Source: JAKQEM01 sp964391185
Lineage (GTDB): Bacteria > Patescibacteriota > Gracilibacteria > Peribacterales > Peribacteraceae
Length of the DNA: 64,000 nt
Assembly (NCBI GenBank): GCA_964391185.1
Contig: CAYMIX010000002.1
Location: 124,001 to 188,000 of the forward strand
Direction: 5' to 3'
The notes beneath the pieces are model-generated. The model saw nothing but the letters and a program-made list of their open reading frames with translations. It had not been told where the DNA came from and ran no database searches. A program made the translations under genes and the position numbers. Positions within the stretch are counted from its first letter, which is position 1. Each line of letters opens with the position of its first letter. Shown here piece by piece: positions 50,300 through 59,266 of this stretch.

Positions 50300-51333
50300 A
50301 GCACTTTATTACCGGTGGAGCCGGATTCTTCGGACTTCACTTGATCGATCGGCTCCTCGAAGAAAAACAAGAAGTTGTCGTCTACGACGTCGCGAAGCTT
50401 GATGATGCATATGTCGCAAAAGGCGTGCAGTACATCCACGGTGATGTGCGCAACAAACAAGCACTCATCGATGGCATGCGCGGCTGCGACACAGTGCACC
50501 ACAACGCTGCAGTCTTGCCGATCGCGCGCTCAGGCAAAGAGTACTGGGACATCAACGTAGAAGGCACCAGAAACGTCCTGGAAGCTGCGTTGGCAAATGG
50601 TGTAACGAAAGTACTAAGCGTCTCCACAAGCGCCGTCTACGGCATTCCAAAGAGCGTGCCGATCAACGAGGAAACTGTCCTCACTCCCCTTGGGGAATAC
50701 GGCCAGGCAAAGTACGACGCTGAACAAGCCGTGAAGGCGTTCCGTACCGAACATGACCTCGATGTATCGATTGTTCGCCCGCGCACCATCTGCGGCATCG
50801 GACGCTTGGGAATCTTTGGCATACTCTTCGATTGGATTCGCCGCGGAAAGCGCGTGTACGTGATTGGCGATGGAAAGAACTTGTTCCAACTTGTCAGCGC
50901 CTACGATCTCGCAAACGCATGCTGGCTGATGACCGCGAAGCCATGCAAGAACGAAGACTTCAATATTGGCACTGATCGCTTTGGAACGGTGGCAGAAGAT
51001 CTGGAAGGATTGATCGAATACGCGAAGACAACGGCAAAGGTACAACCCGTAAGCCCGCTGCTCGCACGCACAGTGCTTGGGCTGGCAGATAAACTCCGCA
51101 TCTCCCCACTTGTGGATTGGCACTACAAAACTCCCCACAAGCCATTCTTCTTTGATATCACGAAGGCGAAGACAATCCTTGGTTGGACACCACGCGATAG
51201 CAACATCGACATGTTCAAAGAGACATACGATTGGTATCTGAAGAACCACGACAAAGCAGACAGCACGACCGGAACCACTCACCGCAAGACGGTGAAACAG
51301 GGATTCCTCAAAGTGCTTAGAGCGTTTTCGTGA
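50296..51333 (+). CDS. NAD-dependent nucleotide-sugar epimerase
   Basis: 345 residues from ATG 50296 (MKHFITGGAGFFGLHL); the longer frame overlaps the preceding gene. VSTSAVYGIPK and YGQAKYDAEQ (Y-x-x-x-K) form the active site; RPRTICGIGRLG and SAYDLANAC follow. Substrate unknown. The last ~20 residues are basic and overlap the convergent UDP-GlcNAc 2-epimerase gene by 17 nt. Paired with the previous epimerase it may carry out a two-step sugar conversion. Confidence 0.78.
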   Translation: MKHFITGGAGFFGLHLIDRLLEEKQEVVVYDVAKLDDAYVAKGVQYIHGDVRNKQALIDGMRGCDTVHHNAAVLPIARSGKEYWDINVEGTRNVLEAALANGVTKVLSVSTSAVYGIPKSVPINEETVLTPLGEYGQAKYDAEQAVKAFRTEHDLDVSIVRPRTICGIGRLGIFGILFDWIRRGKRVYVIGDGKNLFQLVSAYDLANACWLMTAKPCKNEDFNIGTDRFGTVAEDLEGLIEYAKTTAKVQPVSPLLARTVLGLADKLRISPLVDWHYKTPHKPFFFDITKAKTILGWTPRDSNIDMFKETYDWYLKNHDKADSTTGTTHRKTVKQGFLKVLRAFS

Positions 51334-52393
51334 GAATTTCGACGATGCGTTTACCAGTGTTGCCATCCCAGATTTGAGGAATGGTCACATCGATTTTCTT
51401 TGGGTTCGCTGCGTTATCAATAATCTGTTGCCGATCGCTTTCTTTTTCTAGATCGATCAGCACATTGCTTCCATTATCGACAGTAATCGGGCGCTCTGTA
51501 TTTTTTCGCAGTGTGAAACAACGCTTCTTGAGATACGACACCTCTTCCTGAATTCCACCAGAGTCAGTGACTACGAATGCTGATTGCTTCAAAAGCTTCA
51601 AAAAAGACAAATATGCAACTGGCTGAAGACCATGCACACCTGATGGCAGATCAATCTTTAGCTGTTCCAGTGATGACTTAAGTCGCGGATGAATTGGTAG
51701 ATATACAGGAATGGATGCAGCCACATCTTTCAGCAAATCAATACAACGTTCTAAAGTTTCCTTTTGATCAACGTTGCTTGGGCGATGAAGAGTTGCGACC
51801 ACATACGCTGGCGGTAAAACTGTCGGGAGATCGGCACTATCGATTGCAGGCATCATTCGAATGAGCGTATCAATCATTGTATTACCTGGTAGATATCGTT
51901 CACCTTTTATCTGTTCTTTTTCCAAATGACCCATTGCCGATGGCTCAGTACAAAAGAGAATATCTGCGAGTCCGTCGACTTCGATACGGTTCAATTCCTC
52001 CGGCATCGTCATATCAAATGAGCGAAGACCCGCTTCAACGTGTGCAATTTTGATTCCTAATTTCTTTGCAGCGCGAGCAGCACCCACGGCACCGTTCACA
52101 TCTCCGTAGACCAAGACAATGTCAGGCTTTACTTCTTCTAAAACAGGAATCATTGCTTCGGCGGTTGCCTCGATAACCGCTTCACGATTCTCTCCACCCT
52201 TCACTCCAAGGTTATGATTCGGCTGTGGAATATTCAGCTGGGTAAAGAAAATATCCGAGAGCAATGGATCGTAATGCTGACCCGTGTGAACGATAATATG
52301 TTCAAACTCTTTGTGATTCTTTAACGCATGATGAACCGCTGCCAATTTGACGAAGTTTGGTCGTGCCGAACAGACGGAGAGAACCTTCTTCAT
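51317..52393 (-). CDS. wecB: UDP-N-acetylglucosamine 2-epimerase (non-hydrolysing)
   Basis: 358 residues from ATG 52393 (MKKVLSVCSARPNFVK). Diagnostic motifs are ARPNFVKLAAV, VHTGQHYDPLLSD, VYGDVNGA, HVEAGLRSF, HRPSNVDQKE and TDSGGIQEE. It interconverts UDP-GlcNAc and UDP-ManNAc. The UDP-HexNAc dehydrogenase at 17312 could then give UDP-ManNAcA. It overlaps the GT4 gene by 4 nt (52390-52393) and is the last gene of a five-gene minus-strand operon running from 56448. Confidence 0.92.
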   Translation of the reverse strand: MKKVLSVCSARPNFVKLAAVHHALKNHKEFEHIIVHTGQHYDPLLSDIFFTQLNIPQPNHNLGVKGGENREAVIEATAEAMIPVLEEVKPDIVLVYGDVNGAVGAARAAKKLGIKIAHVEAGLRSFDMTMPEELNRIEVDGLADILFCTEPSAMGHLEKEQIKGERYLPGNTMIDTLIRMMPAIDSADLPTVLPPAYVVATLHRPSNVDQKETLERCIDLLKDVAASIPVYLPIHPRLKSSLEQLKIDLPSGVHGLQPVAYLSFLKLLKQSAFVVTDSGGIQEEVSYLKKRCFTLRKNTERPITVDNGSNVLIDLEKESDRQQIIDNAANPKKIDVTIPQIWDGNTGKRIVEILTKTL

Positions 52394-53496
52394 GGCTTTA
52401 GCGTAACGGAATTCATGATGCGCTTCATGCGTTCTGGCCATGTATAGCGCTCTACTTTCTTACGAGCAACTACGGCTTTCTTGTGAGCCTCTGCGTGATT
52501 ATCCATCACTTCTTTGATAGCTCGCGCAAGATCTTGTGAGTTACCTGGTTCAAAGAAATATGCCGTCGATTCATCGAGTACATCACGAATCGGTGGAAGG
52601 TCCGCTGTAATAATCGGACGTTCAGAAGCCATGTATTCGAAGATCTTCAGCGGCGATGTATCGCGCATGAAGTATGGATGATTCGATTTTGGTGCAGGAT
52701 AAACGAGTACATCGCATGACGCATAAAATGCAGGGAGTTCTTCGCGCTGCACGTAACCTTTGTACTCTTCCCTGTGACTATCTTTGTAGCGCATTGCTTC
52801 TAGTGCTTCTAACGGTCCGCCAACAATCATTTTCGCAAGTTTCACTCCTTTAGATCGTAATTCGTCCACCGCTTCAACAATCAAATTTACTCCTTTCTCA
52901 TGACCCATTGTCTTCAGAGATCCTGCGTATCCAACTGTAAACACATCTGACTTATGCTTATGTGCTGTAAATTTCTCAAGATCCACCGCATCCCCTTCCA
53001 CGATAATTTTCTGACTATCGATTCCCAGCTTCACCAATTCATCGCGCATTGGAGTCGTGAGACACACGATTAACGCGCATTGATTGAACTGTGAAATACC
53101 GCGGGACGGAATCGTATGAAGCTCGAGAATCACTGGTTTTCCTGTCTCGAGAAGAATAGATAACAACGCTGGGCTTCGCGTGTAGATCACATCGAATGAA
53201 TTTTTGAGAGCAATACGAAGATTACTTCGCAATAACCAGTTCTGCGTCCAGAGACCAATAACACCCGGTAACCACCAACGATTAATCGCATCGAAATGAC
53301 CGAGAAGTTTCAGCGTTAGATTATTCTTCACTCCGTAGTATTTCTTGAAATCTTCCTTCACCGGATTGTTCCGATACGGCGCGAAGATTGTTACATCATG
53401 ACCAAGCCCTGCGAGCGCATCGCACACCTGCGCAACCTGATGCCCATGGGCGCGTTCTGTTGGGAGCCGGAGGTTGGTGACGTATGCAATCTTCAT
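52390..53496 (-). CDS. GT4 glycosyltransferase
   Basis: 368 residues from ATG 53496 (MKIAYVTNLRLPTERAHG). GT-B fold with IYTRSPALLSI, EGDAVDLEKF, VGYAGSLKTMGHEKG, and the donor motif PLKIFEYMASERPIITAD carrying the conserved Glu of E-x7-E. It overlaps neighbouring genes by 4 nt on both sides, so it is co-translated with the GT2 and UDP-GlcNAc 2-epimerase genes. The donor could be a HexNAc made by the latter. Confidence 0.86.
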   Translation of the reverse strand: MKIAYVTNLRLPTERAHGHQVAQVCDALAGLGHDVTIFAPYRNNPVKEDFKKYYGVKNNLTLKLLGHFDAINRWWLPGVIGLWTQNWLLRSNLRIALKNSFDVIYTRSPALLSILLETGKPVILELHTIPSRGISQFNQCALIVCLTTPMRDELVKLGIDSQKIIVEGDAVDLEKFTAHKHKSDVFTVGYAGSLKTMGHEKGVNLIVEAVDELRSKGVKLAKMIVGGPLEALEAMRYKDSHREEYKGYVQREELPAFYASCDVLVYPAPKSNHPYFMRDTSPLKIFEYMASERPIITADLPPIRDVLDESTAYFFEPGNSQDLARAIKEVMDNHAEAHKKAVVARKKVERYTWPERMKRIMNSVTLKP

Positions 53497-54293
53497 AGGC
53501 GTCGCATCGGGAATGTGCGGACAATGAGAGTTGCAGCATAGTGAACCGATAACCATTCATAGGCGAATGGCATTGTTAATCCTTTGCGCGGAGTCAGACG
53601 AATAATCAGACTGCGAACTAAAATACCGACAATTGTTTTCAGCTTCTTCAGCAAAATACGCGTGAACCATGTGCCCCATGTGCGATCGCTAAGATGTTTG
53701 GTTTCGAGCTTGAGATATCGTTCATACTTCGGCCACAGCTTGGAGGCCTCCGGAAGTGGTGTGAGGATTTCTGACTGTAATACATGCGTTTCTATTCCTG
53801 GTTTTAGCTCTAGTCTCTCATGCACAATCTTCACAAACCCTGATGTACAGGAAGTGTGAAACAAACGAATTTGATATGCGGGATATCCAGCACAATGCAT
53901 TACGCGTTCACCATTGATAACGAACCGACGGAACGCGTTATAGACCGCTGACTTATTAGCCGCGACGATCGAACGCACTTCTTCTATAAACTCTGCTGGC
54001 AGAACTTCATCGCTATCAACGATGATCATCCATTCATGTTTTGCAGCTGCTAAGCCTTGGTTGCGAACACCAGAATAATTATTGATGCGACCTTCAGCAT
54101 CAGCATATGTAGCGTCTTGATCGATGATGTGAACATGTGAAAACTTCTTCGCGATCTCACGAGTGTTATCAGTGGAATGGCCATCGACAATGATGATTTC
54201 TGCGACGTCTTTAAGCGAGTTCAAACATGCTTCAAGTGTCGCAGCACTATTGCGGGTAAGGACTAATGCCGAGCACGGAATAGTGTGTGCCAT
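53493..54293 (-). CDS. GT2 glycosyltransferase (WaaE/KdtX-like)
   Basis: A 266-residue GT-A enzyme: ALVLTRNSAATLEACLNSL, VDGHSTDNT, GVRNQGLAAAKHEWMIIVDSDE (D-x-D at VDSDE), and RLFHTSCTSGFVKIVHE near 150-165. This spacing resembles inverting beta-glucosyltransferases such as WaaE, which act on core sugars. Basic C-terminal segment with an amphipathic helix. TAATG overlap with the GT4 gene upstream (54293). Confidence 0.84.
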   Translation of the reverse strand: MAHTIPCSALVLTRNSAATLEACLNSLKDVAEIIIVDGHSTDNTREIAKKFSHVHIIDQDATYADAEGRINNYSGVRNQGLAAAKHEWMIIVDSDEVLPAEFIEEVRSIVAANKSAVYNAFRRFVINGERVMHCAGYPAYQIRLFHTSCTSGFVKIVHERLELKPGIETHVLQSEILTPLPEASKLWPKYERYLKLETKHLSDRTWGTWFTRILLKKLKTIVGILVRSLIIRLTPRKGLTMPFAYEWLSVHYAATLIVRTFPMRRL

Positions 54294-55321
54294 TAGTTGC
54301 CTGGACGCATGTAGGTATCGATTTTCTTGATGAGAGAATTCAAGCTGTGACCCTTTTGTACCACATCATACATTGCCTGTGGGTCCATCAGTTTATTATC
54401 ATCTTGTGTGTGACCAGCGATAAATTGTGCGAGCGCTTCGGGGGTATCTGCCTCTGGTGAGAATGGAATCCCGATCGCAGCGGCGTTTGCTTTGGTAGTT
54501 ATCGGATAACAACCACATGTCATCGCTTCGAGCATCGTTTTATCGATCGTCTCAGAGGCCATATTCAAGATATATGAATGCTCGACGTACAATGCAGAGA
54601 GCTCACTCGCAGGAACGCTGTGGTGGAATCGAACACGATCATAAAGACCCGGCACTTCGTTGATCATGCGCTCCAATCCTACGACGTACTCAGGCTCAGC
54701 TTTGATGCCATAAATGTCGAAGGTGTAATCCTCCGGGAGAATCATCATCGCGCGAATGCACATCTCCACACGTTTGCTGCGCGAGAGACGATAGACACCG
54801 AGTAATCGCATCGGGTTATCGCACATATTTTTGCGCATCGGCCAGTACGAGAGGTCTATCCCGTGACCAGTCACAATCTTCTTCGGACTATTATTGTATT
54901 GTGGAAGGCTTTGCTTGGTTGCACAGAACGCGCGCTTACCGAACATCATGAATAAGCGCAGTCCCAACTGCATTTTGTAGTGTGTATACCACAGGTACAC
55001 CGGAATCTTTTTACGTTGCCAGAACCAACACCCGAAGATCATCCAGACCGGTGTCATGTGAATAAATACACGATCGTATTTGAGTGTATGAATGTGATGA
55101 CGGAACTGTTGAATCTGATGCCACTTGCTTGGATTCTTTTCTTTCCCCATGGAGAACACAGGGAAATCGACCGGCTCTTTCAGTACTTTTTTGAGTTCTT
55201 CTGGCTGCCATTCCAAGCATAAAACTGAGACATCGTACCCAAGCTTTTTAAATGCTTTCACCCACAGAACGGTGAACGCATCCTGGCCATGAAGTTTCTG
55301 AGTAATGAAGAGCAGCTTCAT
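54293..55321 (-). CDS. GT4 glycosyltransferase
   Basis: 342 residues from ATG 55321 (MKLLFITQKLHGQDAF). GT-B with GHGIDLSYWP, LGVYRLSRSKRVE, and MASETIDKTMLEAMTCGCYPI as the donor motif (E-x7-E). It overlaps the GT4 genes on both sides (4 nt at 55318-55321, 1 nt at 54293). The acceptor domain is rich in aromatic residues (YLWYTHYKMQLGLRL). Donor unknown. Confidence 0.85.
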   Translation of the reverse strand: MKLLFITQKLHGQDAFTVLWVKAFKKLGYDVSVLCLEWQPEELKKVLKEPVDFPVFSMGKEKNPSKWHQIQQFRHHIHTLKYDRVFIHMTPVWMIFGCWFWQRKKIPVYLWYTHYKMQLGLRLFMMFGKRAFCATKQSLPQYNNSPKKIVTGHGIDLSYWPMRKNMCDNPMRLLGVYRLSRSKRVEMCIRAMMILPEDYTFDIYGIKAEPEYVVGLERMINEVPGLYDRVRFHHSVPASELSALYVEHSYILNMASETIDKTMLEAMTCGCYPITTKANAAAIGIPFSPEADTPEALAQFIAGHTQDDNKLMDPQAMYDVVQKGHSLNSLIKKIDTYMRPGN

Positions 55322-56448
55322 CTGTACTGAGGGGAAGCCTTGGTCGCACACGTGCGGAGAAACCGTGCATATTGGGCGATCAATAGTGAACGTTCAAACC
55401 TATCCAGGATACTCTTGGCTGCTTCACCCATGTTTTGTCGCCATTGTTGGTCTGCCAGGAGTTGCTCGATTTTCGCCGAAAGATCATCTGGATGACCGGT
55501 TGTGAAGAGGCCATTTTTCCCATCGACGATGACATCGGGCATCACGCCAACCCGGGTAACAATGACGGGCATTCCCGCTGCCATCGCTTCCAATGGAACA
55601 CGTGGGCCGCCTTCACTGAGAGAATTCATGACCAGGATTTTGGCAGAACGTATCGCCTGCAATACATCGCGCTGAGTAGGGAGCCAGCCACGGAATTCTA
55701 TACGGTGAGCGATCTTGAGATCTTTCGCACGTGCTTCCAAGTACTTCCGTTCTGGTCCATCGCCGATAACAAGCACAGAAGCACGCGGCACTTTTCCAAT
55801 TGCGCTGAACAGCTTATCGATACCTTTATTGGGAACTAATCGTCCGCAGAAAACCACATCGTAATGAACAGGAGGTGGTGGACCCAATGATGTAATAAGC
55901 TCACGATCCAAGTAAAACGATGGAACCACGTGTAGCTTCTGCTCTGGTGCACCCCACTTTATAAGCACCTCAGCAGTCGTCTTCCCTACCGTGCGCGTCG
56001 CAGTCGAATGCTTGATAGCCCATGGCAAATAAAACCACGAGAGGAATCTTCCGATCTTTTCTTTGCTATCCGCACCAACAGGATATCCAACGATGTGATG
56101 AATTTCGAGAGCGTATGGAACTTTAGTAATACGAGATAATCTCCATGCGCCGATGCCATTATAGAATGGCGGATACTCGTGCACCGTCATGACGTCGTGG
56201 TGATGAATATCGATAAGCTGTTTTCCACGTTTAAGAATCCACTGTGGCTGATACATCAACCCTTTAGGTGACGGATGAAAATAAACATTTCCAAAAAAAA
56301 TCAGATGATCGGGATTGATCGATTCTGCATGCGGACAGATAACATCAATCCTCTCCCATTCCTTTGATAACGCCTCGAGTGTGTACCAGAAAGCTCCCTG
56401 CTTTCCTTGGAGCATCGACCTATCGCCAGAAATCATTAAAAGTTTCAT
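55318..56448 (-). CDS. GT4 glycosyltransferase
   Basis: A 376-residue GT-B enzyme. MISGDRSMLQGKQGAFWYTL opening, HEYPPFYNGIGAW, CGRLVPNKGIDKL, IGDGPERKYLEARAKDL, and SEGGPRVPLEAMAAGMPVIVT as donor motif. First gene of the minus-strand operon 56448-51317 (GT4-GT4-GT2-GT4-wecB). No clear -10 was found; a class 1 hairpin lies just upstream. Confidence 0.88.
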   Translation of the reverse strand: MKLLMISGDRSMLQGKQGAFWYTLEALSKEWERIDVICPHAESINPDHLIFFGNVYFHPSPKGLMYQPQWILKRGKQLIDIHHHDVMTVHEYPPFYNGIGAWRLSRITKVPYALEIHHIVGYPVGADSKEKIGRFLSWFYLPWAIKHSTATRTVGKTTAEVLIKWGAPEQKLHVVPSFYLDRELITSLGPPPPVHYDVVFCGRLVPNKGIDKLFSAIGKVPRASVLVIGDGPERKYLEARAKDLKIAHRIEFRGWLPTQRDVLQAIRSAKILVMNSLSEGGPRVPLEAMAAGMPVIVTRVGVMPDVIVDGKNGLFTTGHPDDLSAKIEQLLADQQWRQNMGEAAKSILDRFERSLLIAQYARFLRTCATKASPQYR

Positions 56449-56463
56449 ATTTCTTCAGAGGAA

Positions 56464-56580
56464 AAATCCGAAGCACGAATTCCGAAACTCGAGACAAATT
56501 TGAACACAAAATGTTTCAAACATTCGAAATTAAAAACACTCAGATTTGATTCGGATTTCGAGTTTCGGATTTCGAGCTTT
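56464..56580. repeat. Class 1 iterated-word inverted repeat
   Basis: CCGAAACTCGA (56482-56492) pairs with TCGAGTTTCGG (56558-56568). AAATCCGAA (56464-56472) pairs with TTCGGATTT (56550-56558, and again 56565-56573). A centre of TTTGAA/TTTCAAA words. It occupies almost the whole spacer 56449-56593. Confidence 0.82.
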
Positions 56581-56593
56581 AGCATGATAGGAA

Positions 56594-57688
56594 TCATAGA
56601 AGACTTCTAAAAAGTGTCATATGCTCCTCTGCAACAGTGTCCCAACTGCGCGCAGGGATCGGCGCTGACGCACGATCGGCAAGAAGCTCGTATCCTTCTT
56701 GAACTTCGCGCAATGCCTTTGCAATATCTTGCGGGGAACGCAGTGGACGAAGTGACGTGCCATCGGTGAGTGTGAGACTGAGACCTGTTTCCTCTGTAAG
56801 CAACACTGGCATTCCGGCGGCACGTGCTTCTAAAGCAGTATTGGGCGAGAGCTCCGTCAACGACGGTAGTACAAGCAAATCATGATCCAGGAAAAGCTGC
56901 TGCTTGGCATCTCCGCTGTGTGGTTCCAAGAATGAAATACGATCTGTAAGCACTTCATCGGAAACTAACTTCTTGAGTGACGCTTTGAGTGGCCCACTGC
57001 CCGCAAGTGTCAGTGTCATTTCGGGTAAGTCTTTGAGTGCGAGAATAAGTGAGCCCAAGTTTTTAAATGAAACAAAGCGTCCGAGGAACAGGAGCTTCAT
57101 TGGCTTATGGATTGAGTGATGAACAGGAACGCCGCCGGGCAATGCATTTTCGATAACGCTGTGTAGGGGCAAATGCGCATAGAACCGTTCAAATAGTTCT
57201 TCCTGCAGCTGTGTAGAGAAGACAATGTGATCGAACTGACGGAGCAACCCATTCATCTTATTTTTAAACCGTGGCTCGGAAGCGTACCAATCTTTCAGGC
57301 TCAGGACGCCACCACGATCGGTATAACGCTCCCAAAGGAAATCCCCTCCGAGGCGCAGAATCTTTTTCGTGTGACGCATTTTCGCGAGCCATAGAGGAAC
57401 TCCTGCGCTCACTGATGAAAATGCATACACGATATCTGCATCGGAAGCTTGTTCTTTGAGAGCTTTCGCATAGCGACGCCAGCGGAGGAAAGGGCCGCCT
57501 CGCTTTGAAACTCGTACCACTGACCACAAGCTATTGTTTGTTTCTTGTATCTTCGGTCTTTCAGCTGAGTACGTCACAACAGTCACTTGTGCACCACGCT
57601 CGGCCAGCTTCTCAGCCAACTTAGCAACGTACGTTGCAGGGCCACCAATATCCGGCGGATAGATGCCTGTCGCGAGCACAACTTTCAT
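56594..57688 (-). CDS. GT4 glycosyltransferase
   Basis: A 364-residue GT-B enzyme with TGIYPPDIGGPATYVAKLA (acceptor-domain glycine loop), VVRVSKRGGPFLRWRRYA, LGGDFLWERYTDRGG, FLGRFVSFKN, and PSLTELSPNTALEARAAGM as donor motif. It is cytosolic or peripheral. TACAAT (57695-57700) ends 6 nt before ATG 57688, so it is leaderless with its own promoter and separate from the operon downstream. Confidence 0.88.
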   Translation of the reverse strand: MKVVLATGIYPPDIGGPATYVAKLAEKLAERGAQVTVVTYSAERPKIQETNNSLWSVVRVSKRGGPFLRWRRYAKALKEQASDADIVYAFSSVSAGVPLWLAKMRHTKKILRLGGDFLWERYTDRGGVLSLKDWYASEPRFKNKMNGLLRQFDHIVFSTQLQEELFERFYAHLPLHSVIENALPGGVPVHHSIHKPMKLLFLGRFVSFKNLGSLILALKDLPEMTLTLAGSGPLKASLKKLVSDEVLTDRISFLEPHSGDAKQQLFLDHDLLVLPSLTELSPNTALEARAAGMPVLLTEETGLSLTLTDGTSLRPLRSPQDIAKALREVQEGYELLADRASAPIPARSWDTVAEEHMTLFRSLL

Positions 57689-57694
57689 GAATGT

Positions 57695-57700
57695 ATTGTA
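57695..57700 (-). promoter_or_regulatory. -10 element, leaderless
   Basis: TACAAT on the minus strand, exactly 6 nt before ATG 57688. Confidence 0.62.
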
Positions 57701-57747
57701 GCTGAAAACAACCCAGTCCTTTCTGCTATTTTAAGCTATTTATGGGT

Positions 57748-57821
57748 GTTAACTGGTTTATTAGTTTATTGGTTCAGTCGCATTTCAACAGCCGAACCAA
57801 TAAACCAGTTAACTAATAAAC
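57748..57821. repeat. Class 1 inverted repeat with permuted blocks
   Basis: GTTTATTGGTTC (57764-57775) pairs with GAACCAATAAAC (57794-57805). The remaining blocks AACCAGTTAAC and TAATAAAC are present in both arms but in swapped order. It lies between divergent genes and shares AACCAGTTAACTA with the 31805-31883 repeat. Confidence 0.8.
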
Positions 57822-57862
57822 TTTTGAGGCAAATAACGCATTCACCTAATCAGATTATCGTC

Positions 57863-57868
57863 TATAAT
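57863..57868 (+). promoter_or_regulatory. -10 element of the dehydratase gene
   Basis: TATAAT ends 9 nt before ATG 57878, giving a leader of only a few bases. Confidence 0.6.
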
Positions 57869-57877
57869 CCCCGCACT

Positions 57878-58924
57878 ATGAAAAGAGTCTTACTGACAGG
57901 AATCGATGGCTTTATCGGCCACCACGTCGCCGAAGGCATCTTGAAGAAAACTGATTGGAAAATCGTGGGTTTGAGCAAGATCGATATGGCATCCACCCTT
58001 CACCGTCTCACAGACATGCAGGAATGGTTCACAACCTACCGCGATCGCGTGGATTTTATCTACCACGATTTACGCTCCCCTATTAATCCATACGTAGCTA
58101 ATCGCATCGGTCCGGTGAATTACGTTTTCCACCTTGCTGCAAGTACACACGTTGACCGATCGATCGATTATCCAATGGAATTCGTCCTCGATAACGTCGT
58201 CGGTACATGCAACGTATTGGATTACGCTCGCACACTCGATGGACTCGAACTCTTTAACTACTTCTCCACTGACGAAGTATTCGGACCAGCTCCAGAAGGA
58301 GTCGCATTCAAGGAGTGGGATCGTTACCGTTCAAGTAACCCATATGCTGCTAGTAAGGCCGGTGGCGAAGAGCTCGCATACTCGTACTACAACACCTACG
58401 GACTTCCACTGATTATCACGCACACAATGAACGTGTTCGGTGAACGTCAGCACCCAGAGAAATTTATTCCTAAGACAATCAACGCCGTACTCCGCGGAGA
58501 AAAGCTCTTCATTCACTCAGACCCAAGCAAAACAAAGGCCGGTGTGCGCTCATATATTCACGCACGTAATGTGATGGAAGCATTGCTCTTCCTTGTTTGT
58601 CAGCACGAAAAGGGTACGAAGCTTACAGGAGATAAAGTGAACATCGTCGGCGAACAGGAAATGGATAACCTCGCTCTCGCACAGTTCATTGCAAAGACAA
58701 TCGGCAAGCCACTCCACTACGAACTCGTCGACTTCCACGGCAGCCGCCCTGGCCACGACCTACGCTACGCACTTGATGGAGAGAAACTCCGCGGTATGGG
58801 ATTCGAATATCCAAAGACATTCGAAGATAGCCTCACGAAGACCGTGCAGTGGTACCTCGCGCACCCAGAATGGTTGCTCGATGAATTCTCTAAGGCACAG
58901 TTCGCGAAGGAAGCGAAGATGTAA
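57878..58924 (+). CDS. dTDP-glucose 4,6-dehydratase-like (RmlB family)
   Basis: 348 residues from ATG 57878 (MKRVLLTGIDGFIGHHVAEG); the upstream frame is antisense to the GT4 gene. FHLAASTHVDRSIDYP, FSTDEVFG (the T-D-E of RmlB) and NPYAASKAGGEEL (Y-x-x-x-K) identify a 4,6-dehydratase; GVRSYIHARNVMEALLF and NIVGEQEMDNLALAQFIA fit the family. RmlA, RmlC and RmlD are not in the window, so the product may be a 4-keto-6-deoxy sugar used otherwise. It has its own TATAAT promoter. Confidence 0.86.
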   Translation: MKRVLLTGIDGFIGHHVAEGILKKTDWKIVGLSKIDMASTLHRLTDMQEWFTTYRDRVDFIYHDLRSPINPYVANRIGPVNYVFHLAASTHVDRSIDYPMEFVLDNVVGTCNVLDYARTLDGLELFNYFSTDEVFGPAPEGVAFKEWDRYRSSNPYAASKAGGEELAYSYYNTYGLPLIITHTMNVFGERQHPEKFIPKTINAVLRGEKLFIHSDPSKTKAGVRSYIHARNVMEALLFLVCQHEKGTKLTGDKVNIVGEQEMDNLALAQFIAKTIGKPLHYELVDFHGSRPGHDLRYALDGEKLRGMGFEYPKTFEDSLTKTVQWYLAHPEWLLDEFSKAQFAKEAKM

Positions 58925-59017
58925 AGGTGATCTAAAGTCCTCTCATGCCGCTTTTCTCATAGTTTGTTTCAGCGCTTTACAGAGCTAAAGCACGCATTTT
59001 GTAGAAATCCTGTTAGG

Positions 59018-59266
59018 ATGAATAATCCTATGTCGTTTCTATCAAGAATTGTCTTTCGGCTTCCTGCACCCTTGTTCACAAAACCCCAACTAAGAATGCT
59101 TGCAACAATCTTTGCAGATCTCGGGCAAGTGTTGGCAGCAGGACTTGTTATTCCATTTTTTCTCGGTACACACGGACTAATAAACGGGATCGCTGGTTTG
59201 ACTTTAACCACTATATTCTGGATACTTTCATTACTTTTTTCCCGCGAACGAATATGGATGATATGA
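59018..59266 (+). CDS. Small two-TM membrane protein
   Basis: 82 residues from ATG 59018, or 78 from ATG 59030; the start is uncertain because a TAGGAT -10-like hexamer overlaps the first. A basic N-terminal stretch with proline precedes two hydrophobic helices (about 30-50 and 55-73). I do not recognise a family with certainty; small two-TM proteins of this kind (DUF6722-like) are common. Its stop overlaps the next small gene (ATGA-like, 59263-59266), suggesting a translationally coupled pair. Confidence 0.55.
   Translation: MNNPMSFLSRIVFRLPAPLFTKPQLRMLATIFADLGQVLAAGLVIPFFLGTHGLINGIAGLTLTTIFWILSLLFSRERIWMI

Noticed and set aside
50614..51366. 250-residue open frame on the minus strand
   Set aside because: It lies antisense to the clear epimerase gene at 50296-51333 and shows no family motif.
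57587..57877. N-terminal extension of the RmlB-like protein
   Set aside because: Covers the GT4 gene start and a class 1 repeat; the NAD-binding fold begins at 57878 after a TATAAT.
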